Shown piece by piece: positions 1 through 5,188 of a stretch of 8,642 bases of DNA. The translations under genes and the position numbers were made by a program. Numbering within the stretch: the stretch's first letter is position 1; each line of letters begins with the position of its first letter. Where the stretch lies: contig JAAYND010000173.1 in NCBI GenBank assembly GCA_012521035.1, positions 1 to 8,642 of the forward strand. Direction: 5' to 3'. Origin of the DNA: Methanomicrobiales archaeon (GTDB lineage Archaea; Halobacteriota; Methanomicrobia; Methanomicrobiales; Methanoculleaceae). A model generated the notes under the pieces. It had not been told where the DNA came from. It searched no databases and saw only the letters and a list, made by a program, of their open reading frames with translations.

Positions 1-773
1 CCGGCCTCCTCCCGGTGGTCTCGAGTTACAGCCCGCACTTCGGTGAAGAGCCCCCGCTCGTAGGCCGGAAGGGATCGGGGACGATATTCTTCACGAACTG
101 CAACATGCGCTGCGAGTTCTGCCAGAATTATGATATCAGTCAGTGCGGGATCGGCTACATCGTCTCCTGCGAAGACCTCGCCGGGTTCATGCTCCGCCTG
201 CAGGACCGGGGATGCCACAACATCAACCTCGTATCCCCGTCACACGTCGTCCCCCAGATACTCCGTGCGGTCGCCGTCGCCGCTGAGGGCGGTCTATCGG
301 TCCCGCTGGTCTACAACAGCGGTGGTTACGACTCGGTGGATACCCTCCGCCTCCTCGACGGCGTCATCGATATCTACATGCCTGATGCGAAGTACGGGCG
401 GGACGATGTGGCGCTGGCGCTCTCCCATGCCCGGGACTACACCCGCCACATGCAGGCCGCTCTCCTTGAGATGCACCGGCAGGTCGGGGATCTGGTGATC
501 CGGGACGGTCTTGCCGTGCGAGGGATGATCATCAGGCACCTGGTGCTCCCCGAGAACCTCGCAAACACCGAGATCGTGATGAAGTTCATCGCTGAGGAGG
601 TCTCGCGGGACTCCTACGTGAATATCATGGCCCAGTACCGGCCGGCCTGGAAGGTCGCCGAAGGCGGGAGGAGCCCGGTGCTCGCGGCACTGCAGCGCCC
701 GATAACGGCACGCGAGTATGAGTATGCCCTCCGGTGCGCAAGGGAGAACGGGATCACCCCCGCCACCAGGTGA
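1..773 (+). CDS. PflX-type radical SAM protein (COG1313), N-terminus outside window
   Basis: This is a radical SAM enzyme of the COG1313 family, which resembles pyruvate formate-lyase activating enzyme and whose substrate is not established. The frame is open to the left edge (first full codon at base 3). The GTG at 15 is probably not the start, because the family carries some tens of residues, often with a further Cys cluster, ahead of this point. Counting from that GTG, the family signature SYSPHFGEEPPLVG lies at residues 4-17 and the 4Fe-4S motif CNMRCEFC at 29-36 (CX3CX2C), followed by QNYDISQ. The conserved blocks NINLVSPSH, VYNSGGYD, DIYMPDAKYG and IIRHLVLPEN follow in family order, so the barrel is intact. 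The stop is 6 bases before the longest reading frame of the phosphatase gene, suggesting co-transcription. The family is certain; the function is unknown. Confidence 0.92.
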   Translation, partial: GLLPVVSSYSPHFGEEPPLVGRKGSGTIFFTNCNMRCEFCQNYDISQCGIGYIVSCEDLAGFMLRLQDRGCHNINLVSPSHVVPQILRAVAVAAEGGLSVPLVYNSGGYDSVDTLRLLDGVIDIYMPDAKYGRDDVALALSHARDYTRHMQAALLEMHRQVGDLVIRDGLAVRGMIIRHLVLPENLANTEIVMKFIAEEVSRDSYVNIMAQYRPAWKVAEGGRSPVLAALQRPITAREYEYALRCARENGITPATR

Positions 774-779
774 GAAGGG

Positions 780-1547
780 ATGGCACCAGAAGAATCTTCG
801 ATCAGGAACCCGGAGACTCCTGTGGTGATGAGAGGGTCAGGGCTCCAGTATGCGGCGATGAGCGAGCAGGGCATGCGACAGCGGAACGAAGATGCATACT
901 TTGCCGGGGAGGTGGCCGGGTATCACGTATTCGCCGTCGCGGATGGACTCGGCGGGCATGCCCATGGAGATCTCGCAAGCCGGATGGCGATCGCGGCCCT
1001 GGAAGAAGCGGTGGGTGGGGGGCTTCAGGAGGCGAAGCCCGCTACAGTGCTTGAGCGTGCGTTTCAGCGTGCAAACTCGGCGGTGTATACCTACAACCAG
1101 GATAACGACCTGAACGCCGCGACAACACTCTCAGTGGCTATCGTCAGCGACTCCGGCAGGTGCTGGATCGGCACGGTGGGGGACAGCAGAACCTACGTCA
1201 TCACCCCATCATCGATCTGGCATACCCGCGACCAGAGTTACGTCCAGGAACTCGTGGACGCCGGGGTGATCTCCCCTGCCGGGGCGATAACCCACCCGAA
1301 GAGGAACGTACTGACCCGGGCACTCGGGCTTGCGGCCGATCTGCCGGTCGATATCGATGAGCGCGATACCGCCGGGGCGGTCCTTGTGATGAGTACGGAC
1401 GGGCTCCATGACTACGTCCCGGAGAGAACCATTTGGGATATCGCGACCACCCGCGATCCCGGTGAGGCGTGTCGGGAGCTGACGATAGCCGCTAAGAATG
1501 CGCTAAGCACCGACAACATAACGGTGATCGTCGTCCGCCGGCCTTAG
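780..1547 (+). CDS. PP2C-family protein serine/threonine phosphatase
   Basis: This is a metal-dependent (Mg/Mn) protein phosphatase of the PP2C/PPM type, probably cytoplasmic, as no signal peptide or membrane segment is visible. All core motifs are present (numbered from the ATG at 780): RNED at 35-38, DGLGGH at 55-60, GDSR at 134-137, HPKRNVLTRALG at 172-183, TDGLHD at 206-211 and TDN at 244-246. The metal-binding aspartates D38, D55, D207 and D245 are therefore kept, and an active enzyme is expected. The length (255) is normal for the compact prokaryotic form. The start is uncertain: the ATG at 780 has its purine-rich stretch touching it, whereas GTG at 822 or ATG at 828 lies behind GGAG at 812-815 and begins nearer the conserved domain. 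It lies just after a radical SAM gene and shares its last four bases with the HEAT gene. No kinase partner is visible here. Confidence 0.93.
   Translation: MAPEESSIRNPETPVVMRGSGLQYAAMSEQGMRQRNEDAYFAGEVAGYHVFAVADGLGGHAHGDLASRMAIAALEEAVGGGLQEAKPATVLERAFQRANSAVYTYNQDNDLNAATTLSVAIVSDSGRCWIGTVGDSRTYVITPSSIWHTRDQSYVQELVDAGVISPAGAITHPKRNVLTRALGLAADLPVDIDERDTAGAVLVMSTDGLHDYVPERTIWDIATTRDPGEACRELTIAAKNALSTDNITVIVVRRP
812..815 (+). promoter_or_regulatory. Likely ribosome binding site for the PP2C gene (inner start)
   Basis: GGAG lies six bases before GTG 822 and twelve before ATG 828, both in frame with the phosphatase. The ATG at 780 has its purine run (GAGAAGGG, 772-779) directly abutting the codon, too close for normal pairing. 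This favours an inner start and a protein of 241 or 239 residues. Confidence 0.45.
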
Positions 1548-2068
1548 ATCTCTTCTTCTCCTGCATCGCGAAGCGCCGCGATGATCACCTCGCGAACACC
1601 CTCGTTTGCCTCGCCCTCCAGGGCCGAACGGAGCGCCCTGAGCGCATCCGCCCCGCCGAGCTTTCCTAGCGACGTGGCGACGCTTCGCCGCACAAACTCG
1701 TTCTCATCCTGCTGCACGCTCCTGAGGTGCTCAACCGCGCGGGGATCGCCGAGCAGTCCGAGCCCTTTCGCTGCCATGTAGCGGACGTGATCTCTCTCAT
1801 CACCGAGGGCGGCGATGAGCGGCGCATACACCTCACCATCGCCGATAAGCCCGAGGGCTTCTGCCGCGCGGTAGCGCACCCTCCAGTCGTCGTCGCGGAG
1901 CAGGGCGATACAGGGGGAAATGGCAGGCTCTCCGATCGCTACCAGGCCATGCATCGCCTCCGCCCGCACCCCCTTATCCGGATCTGAGAGGCGGGAGAGA
2001 AGTATGTGCAGGGTCTGTTCATCAGAGCGATCGCCTCCAGTCTCTTGTGGCGTATTGTACGTAGTCAT
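1544..2068 (-). CDS. HEAT-repeat (PBS-lyase-like) protein, five repeats
   Basis: This 174-residue protein is built almost entirely of HEAT/PBS-lyase-type helical repeats. About 20 polar residues are followed by five units of about 31 residues at roughly 19-47, 49-77, 80-108, 111-139 and 142-171. Each has the pattern (D/E)-x-V-R followed by an Ala/Leu-rich helix ending in (I/L/A)G(D/E/G), for example DWRVRYRAAEALGLIGD. Such repeats form curved scaffolds for protein contacts, and the sequence shows no catalytic motif. A stop codon lies three codons upstream of the ATG (TGA CCG GTT ATG), so 2068 is the furthest possible ATG; no strong ribosome binding site is seen. The stop overlaps the phosphatase stop tail to tail. 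A link to the phosphatase as a scaffold is conceivable, but the genes lie on opposite strands, so it is only a guess. Confidence 0.88.
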   Translation of the reverse strand: MTTYNTPQETGGDRSDEQTLHILLSRLSDPDKGVRAEAMHGLVAIGEPAISPCIALLRDDDWRVRYRAAEALGLIGDGEVYAPLIAALGDERDHVRYMAAKGLGLLGDPRAVEHLRSVQQDENEFVRRSVATSLGKLGGADALRALRSALEGEANEGVREVIIAALRDAGEEEI

Positions 2069-2309
2069 AACCGGTCACATCCGCGGACGAATAGCCGCCT
2101 GCATCATACGTTAATGGTGATTTGTAATAAGGGTTGATCGTTTGCCCCGGAAAAGTATAGTGGGTGCACGTTCCTCGTGGCTTTGTGTGACTTCCCGTGG
2201 AGTCGGCGTACGTTATCAGATTCAGAGATCAGCAGGACATAAATGCATATGGTGCCAGGGAATCGGTGTCATCGAGATACCATGTTTTTTTCGGCGCCCC
2301 GGTTGCCGT

Positions 2310-2435
2310 TCAGGCCAGAAGCCCATGGGTATACACCATAAGGCTCACGAGAGCAAGGATGCTCATCCCGGCGATGAGCATCCCCAGGGCATTGAACACG
2401 GGGTCACTTCCAAGCCATTTCATCAGAGCGTGCAT
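2310..2435 (-). CDS. Small single-span membrane protein, uncharacterised (41 aa)
   Basis: From ATG 2435 the frame encodes 41 residues: a short polar head (MHALMKWLGSDP) followed by a strongly hydrophobic stretch (about residues 13-36, including LIAGMSILALVSLMVY) and a short tail THGLLA. This is the layout of a single membrane helix. The frame continues upstream to 2516, but those residues lie over the TATA box and are probably not translated. A TATA box at 2457-2468 predicts transcription starting near 2436, so ATG 2435 would be read leaderless; ATG 2423 (37 residues) is the alternative. No ribosome binding site is seen, which fits. I do not recognise the family. The frame could be chance, but the promoter position and hydrophobicity together argue that it is real. 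Confidence 0.5.
   Translation of the reverse strand: MHALMKWLGSDPVFNALGMLIAGMSILALVSLMVYTHGLLA
2357..2383. repeat. Perfect 11-bp inverted repeat with 5-base loop
   Basis: GGATGCTCATC (2357-2367) and GATGAGCATCC (2373-2383) are exact reverse complements around CCGGC. The element lies inside the small membrane-protein frame, where it encodes GMLIAGMSIL, and would form a stable hairpin in that mRNA or in an antisense RNA. Confidence 0.8.
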
Positions 2436-2455
2436 GCACTGGATACTGCATTGTA

Positions 2456-2470
2456 CTATATATATTTTAT
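2456..2470 (-). promoter_or_regulatory. TATA box for the small membrane-protein gene
   Basis: On the minus strand this reads ATAAAATATATATAG, a strong archaeal TATA element. Its centre (about 2462) is 27 bases before ATG 2435, the normal archaeal distance to the transcription start. The message would thus begin at or within a base or two of the start codon. Confidence 0.55.
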
Positions 2471-2651
2471 TAGCTGAATAAAAATAACTTCCCGGATATA
2501 TAGGTTTCCAATTCACATAACAGCCAGTTTTATTATACGGTGGATATTGCCCGATACGTCAGGGGATCGCGGGAAAATGGGATGATTACTTCAGGTGCTC
2601 CATTCAACGGAGACGCATGTGCTCAGAGCAGAATGAAATGGGAAGAAATGA

Positions 2652-2724
2652 CGCCCAGGACGGAATTCGAATCCGTGTCGACGGCGTGACAGGCCGTCAT
2701 GATAGGCCACTACACTACCTGGGC
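2652..2724 (-). tRNA. tRNA-Asp (anticodon GTC)
   Basis: The minus strand gives a 73-base tRNA. Acceptor arms GCCCAGG and CCTGGGC pair fully, the discriminator base is G (expected for Asp), the anticodon stem ACGGC/GCCGT encloses loop CTGTCAC with anticodon GTC at 2690-2688, and the T arm is ACGGA-TTCGAAT-TCCGT. The 3' CCA is not encoded. No intron. It lies 16 bases downstream of tRNA-Tyr and is probably cut from the same transcript. Confidence 0.96.
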
Positions 2725-2740
2725 ACTCTTGTTTTGTAGA

Positions 2741-2847
2741 TCCCGCCTCCCGGATTCGAACCGGGGACATCGCGGTAGCCGCGCAGTTCGCCCGAGAGCG
2801 ATTACTATACTACAGCCGCGCACTCTACCAGTCTGAGTTAAGGCGGG
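2741..2847 (-). tRNA. tRNA-Tyr (anticodon GTA) with a 33-base intron
   Basis: Exon 1 is 2847-2810 and exon 2 is 2776-2741, giving a 74-base mature tRNA. Acceptor arms CCCGCCT/AGGCGGG carry the archaeal tyrosine mark C1-G72 with discriminator A. The D stem is ACTC/GAGT, the anticodon stem CGCGG/CCGCG, the loop CTGTAGA with GTA at 2813-2811, and the T arm CCCGG-TTCGAAT-CCGGG. The intron (2809-2777) sits after position 37. Bulge-helix-bulge folding is plausible: CUGU (32-35) pairs with intron GCGG, with bulges AG^U and CU^A, and the intron closes as UCGC-loop-GCGA. It would be removed by the archaeal splicing endonuclease. CCA is not encoded. Confidence 0.94.
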
Positions 2848-2853
2848 TCTCTG

Positions 2854-2870
2854 CTCTAACAATGTTAGAG
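2854..2870. repeat. 17-bp palindrome ahead of the tRNA operon
   Basis: CTCTAACA-A-TGTTAGAG is a perfect 8-bp inverted repeat around one base. It lies between the minus-strand TATA-like box (2878-2885) and the tRNA-Tyr 5' end (2847), spanning the predicted transcription start (about 2856). It could be an operator or a leader hairpin; which one cannot be told from sequence. Confidence 0.7.
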
Positions 2871-2877
2871 TGAGACG

Positions 2878-2885
2878 TTATTAAA
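2878..2885 (-). promoter_or_regulatory. TATA-like box of the tRNA-Tyr/tRNA-Asp unit
   Basis: The minus strand reads TTTAATAA here, within an otherwise GC-rich stretch. It predicts a transcript start near 2856, leaving a leader of about 9 bases before tRNA-Tyr. Confidence 0.5.
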
Positions 2886-2930
2886 GATATCGCCCGGCCT
2901 CCCCGGGAGTGCCCGGAACAGACGCCATTC

Positions 2931-2938
2931 TTTATATA
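2931..2938 (+). promoter_or_regulatory. TATA box of leuA
   Basis: TTTATATA is a textbook archaeal TATA box. Transcription should begin near 2957-2962, 18-23 bases before the leuA ATG at 2980. No ribosome binding site lies in that leader at normal spacing. Confidence 0.75.
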
Positions 2939-2979
2939 CTACGTTGTATGATGGTTAGGTATGAAACCTACAAACGCTG

Positions 2980-4542
2980 ATGCGTTCAGTCACGCTGAAG
3001 CGTACTGTCTTCTTCACCGATAGCCGTGCGAAAAGCAACGTCACTGTTTTTGACACCACACTGCGCGACGGTGAACAAACGCCGGGCATCTCATTCACAC
3101 GTGAGGAGAAACTCGGTATTGCAGAGCATCTCTCCGATATAGGAGTGCACACCATCGAGGCTGGTTTTCCCGCATCCTCCGACTCAGAGCGTGAGATCGT
3201 CAGGGCCATCAGGGCCCTCGGGCTGACCGCAGAGATCTGCGGCCTTGCGCGGTCTCTCCCATCCGACGTGGATGCGTGTATCGACTGTGATGTCGATATG
3301 GTCCACGTCTTCATACCGACATCGGACGTCCAGCGCGAGTACACCATCAAAAAGACCCGGGAGCAGGTCCTCGCAACCACCGGCGATATCATCACGTATG
3401 TCCGTGATCACGTCGACCGATGCATGTTCTCGGCCATGGATGCCACGCGGACAGACCCCGGGTACCTGATGGAGGTCTACCGTGTCGCGGTGGATGCCGG
3501 GGCCACGATCATCAACGTTCCCGACACCGTCGGCGTGATCACACCGACCGCCATGAAGGAGCTCATCGCCCGGATAGACCGGGAGGTGGGCGCGCCGATC
3601 GACGTCCACTGTCACAACGACTTCGGGCTTGCGGTGGCAAACACCATAGCTGCCGTCGAGGCCGGGGCCTCCCAGGTCCAGGTGACCGTGAACGGCATCG
3701 GCGAACGGGCGGGAAACGCGGATCTCGCGCAGACCGTGATGATCTTATCGTCCATCTACGGCATCGATACCGGCATCAGGACGACGAGCCTCGTGGAGAC
3801 CTCACGACTGGTCTCGCGCTACGCCGGTATGAGCACGCCTCCCATCCAGCCGATCGTCGGCGAGAACGCCTTCGCCCACGAGAGCGGGATCCACTCTCAC
3901 GGTGTGATCACCCGGTCCGATACGTTCGAGCCCGGGATCATGACGCCGGAGATGGTCGGCCACCGGCGGAGACTTAAACTCGGCAAACACGCGGGCCGGC
4001 ACGCTGTCCGGCAGATGCTCACCGAGGCGCATATGGCACCCACCGATACCCAGCTCGACGAGATCGTCCAGCGGGTGAAGGTGATCTCAGGAAAGGGCAA
4101 ACGGGTGACGGATGCGGACCTCTACGAGATCGCTGAGAGTGTCATGAAACTCGCCTCAAACGGAAAGACACTGGAGCTCCAGGATATCGCCATCATGACC
4201 GGCAACCACGTCATGCCGACGGCCAGCGTCAGGGCGACCGTCGAGGGTGTTGAGCACGTCTTCTCGAGTGTCGGCAACGGACCGGTGGATGCGGCCATAA
4301 AGGCGATCCTCGGGATCATCCCGGCCCCCATCCACCTAAAGGAGTTCAACATCGAGGCTATATCGGGGGGCACCGATGCCCTGGGTCACGTCACCATCGC
4401 TATCGAGGATGAGCACGGTCGGGTCTTTGACGCCAGCGCCTCAAGCGACGACATCATACTCGCGTCGGTCGAGGCCGTGATCAACGCGATCAACCTCATC
4501 TGCCGGACGCGGAAGAACGACCACCGGCCAGGGGCCGGATAG
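2980..4542 (+). CDS. leuA: 2-isopropylmalate synthase family protein (LeuA; citramalate synthase possible)
   Basis: This Claisen-type synthase condenses acetyl-CoA with a 2-oxoacid. The best call is 2-isopropylmalate synthase, the first committed step of leucine synthesis; the closely related citramalate synthase (CimA, isoleucine) cannot be excluded. The TIM barrel shows FDTTLRDGEQTPG (24-36, with R29, D30 and E32), IEAGFPASS (59-67), metal-site HCHNDFG (210-216), NGIGERAGNADL (238-249) and AFAHESGIHSHG (297-308). The last 110 or so residues form the LeuA allosteric/dimer domain (GNGPVDAAI at 432-440, ISGGTDALGH at 461-470), where leucine feedback would act. Homocitrate synthase AksA, as known in Methanocaldococcus, lacks this domain, so it is less likely. 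The length of 520 is normal. IEAGFP, rather than the IEAGSA I recall for Methanocaldococcus CimA, leans toward LeuA. The ATG at 2980 has no ribosome binding site. Confidence 0.9.
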   Translation: MRSVTLKRTVFFTDSRAKSNVTVFDTTLRDGEQTPGISFTREEKLGIAEHLSDIGVHTIEAGFPASSDSEREIVRAIRALGLTAEICGLARSLPSDVDACIDCDVDMVHVFIPTSDVQREYTIKKTREQVLATTGDIITYVRDHVDRCMFSAMDATRTDPGYLMEVYRVAVDAGATIINVPDTVGVITPTAMKELIARIDREVGAPIDVHCHNDFGLAVANTIAAVEAGASQVQVTVNGIGERAGNADLAQTVMILSSIYGIDTGIRTTSLVETSRLVSRYAGMSTPPIQPIVGENAFAHESGIHSHGVITRSDTFEPGIMTPEMVGHRRRLKLGKHAGRHAVRQMLTEAHMAPTDTQLDEIVQRVKVISGKGKRVTDADLYEIAESVMKLASNGKTLELQDIAIMTGNHVMPTASVRATVEGVEHVFSSVGNGPVDAAIKAILGIIPAPIHLKEFNIEAISGGTDALGHVTIAIEDEHGRVFDASASSDDIILASVEAVINAINLICRTRKNDHRPGAG

Positions 4543-4548
4543 AACCAC

Positions 4549-4573
4549 GGGAGGGCGGAAGCCCCGCTCTCCC
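4549..4573. terminator. Hairpin between convergent leuA and pfdB
   Basis: GGGAGGGCGG (4549-4558) pairs over 10 bp, with one G-U, with CCGCTCTCCC (4564-4573) around loop AAGCC. It starts 7 bases past the leuA stop and ends 20 bases before the pfdB stop. No T-run follows on either strand, so it is more likely an mRNA 3'-end stabiliser or weak two-way terminator than a classical archaeal one. Confidence 0.4.
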
Positions 4574-4592
4574 CGGAAGAGAGAATGTAAGA

Positions 4593-4958
4593 TCAGGTAG
4601 CGCCGGGAGGCTGCTGTTTTCCTTCCAGCGCTCCCCTGATCTGGTTGGAGAGCTGCTCGAACCTGCCCTGCAGGGCCTTCTCCTGTTTCTCAAGGGACTT
4701 AACCCGGAGCTCAAGCGTCTCGATACGCTCGTTTAAGGTCGCGAGCACCTGCTCCTTGCTCTTCTGCATCATGACACTGCCGACGTTCATAAAGACCGCT
4801 GCATCATCAGCGACATCGTCCAGATCCTCGACGGCACGCCTGGCCTCGCGGATCGAGAGATCGTACTGCGCTTTCTGTGAGACAACGGTCTGCAACTGCT
4901 GCTGCATCTGCTGGAGCATCGCCAGCTGATTCTGTACTTTTGGTGGGATATTCTCCAT
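4593..4958 (-). CDS. pfdB: Prefoldin beta subunit
   Basis: This is the beta subunit of the archaeal prefoldin hexamer (two alpha, four beta), a cytosolic holdase that passes unfolded proteins to the thermosome. The 121 residues match the usual size. The N-terminal helix (PPKVQNQLAMLQQMQQQLQT and on to about residue 47) and C-terminal helix (about 69-112) show coiled-coil heptads rich in Q, E, K and L. They are joined by the beta-hairpin segment AVFMNVGSVMMQKS (about 54-67), characteristic of beta-type prefoldin. The tail GKQQPPGAT is flexible. The ATG at 4958 lies 9 bases behind a strong AGGAGGG site, which fixes the start. The gene stands alone, convergent with leuA. Confidence 0.95.
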   Translation of the reverse strand: MENIPPKVQNQLAMLQQMQQQLQTVVSQKAQYDLSIREARRAVEDLDDVADDAAVFMNVGSVMMQKSKEQVLATLNERIETLELRVKSLEKQEKALQGRFEQLSNQIRGALEGKQQPPGAT

Positions 4959-4967
4959 ATTTGCTAA

Positions 4968-4974
4968 CCCTCCT
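4968..4974 (-). promoter_or_regulatory. Strong ribosome binding site of pfdB
   Basis: AGGAGGG on the minus strand, 9 bases before ATG 4958. A weak TATA candidate with a BRE-like lead (CCGAAATATTG, 5007-4998) would place the transcript start close to 4975, just ahead of this site. Confidence 0.8.
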
Positions 4975-5036
4975 GAAATAGAACTGACTCCTGTAACAAT
5001 ATTTCGGATGGTGGACCGGGGGGCGCAAAACCTCCC

Positions 5037-5135
5037 CCGCCCTTTCTCTACAGGGTTGGGGCGGCAAACTCATAAAGAACCCGGTCTGCCGGGATCAGCA
5101 CCGGGAAGGCGGTTCCACCCGGGCCCGCTGCCCGG
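5037..5135. repeat. Cluster of three short GC-rich hairpins in the thiC-pfdB spacer
   Basis: Three potential stems follow one another: CCGCCC/GGGCGG (5037-5042 with 5059-5064), CCCGG-TCTG-CCGGG (5080-5093) and CCGGGC-CCGCT-GCCCGG (5119-5135). No reading frame here is convincing. It may be an mRNA leader or 3' region, a small RNA, or simply GC-rich spacer. Confidence 0.35.
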
Positions 5136-5157
5136 CGCCGGGGACTCGGGGTTGCAG

Positions 5158-5164
5158 AAAAAAA
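5158..5164 (-). terminator. T7 terminator downstream of thiC
   Basis: Seven T residues on the minus strand, 25 bases past the thiC stop (CACTG then T7 then CTG). An oligo-T tract without a required hairpin is the usual archaeal termination signal. Confidence 0.65.
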
Positions 5165-5188
5165 CAGTGAGGTCCGCCCCACAGACCC

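Larger units (their letters stand above)
2069..2651. other. Long, mostly non-coding interval
   Basis: This stretch separates the HEAT gene from the tRNA genes. The only coding element I can support is the small membrane protein at 2310-2435 (-). Bases 2069-2309 hold no convincing gene; a T7 run at 2285-2291 could end a plus-strand transcript, but no gene for it is visible. Bases 2470-2580 are AT-rich, with plus-strand TATA-like stretches (GATATATAG near 2494, TTTTATTATAC near 2529) that lead into no believable reading frame. The minus strand just past tRNA-Asp (about 2628-2651) is T-rich and may end the tRNA transcript. Confidence 0.5.

Noticed and set aside
2285..2291. T7 run on the plus strand as a terminator
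   Set aside because: No plus-strand gene or promoter leads into it, so termination has no evident transcript to act on.
2142..2477. Plus-strand open frame of 111 codons in the long spacer
   Set aside because: It starts with TTG without a ribosome binding site, its residue make-up is Cys/His/Arg-rich and random-looking, and its last third lies opposite the better supported small membrane gene.
2582..2689. Plus-strand frame of about 35 codons after TATA-like stretches
   Set aside because: It runs antisense into the tRNA-Asp gene, has no ribosome binding site and shows no protein-like features.
2899..2909. Palindrome CTCCC-C-GGGAG in the leuA/tRNA divergent region
   Set aside because: A 5-bp arm in a GC-rich patch is expected by chance; the 17-bp palindrome nearby is far stronger.
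4807..5073. Minus-strand frame of 88 codons overlapping the pfdB start
   Set aside because: It is a shifted-frame shadow of the prefoldin gene extended through its promoter, with low-complexity Ala/Asp/Arg content.
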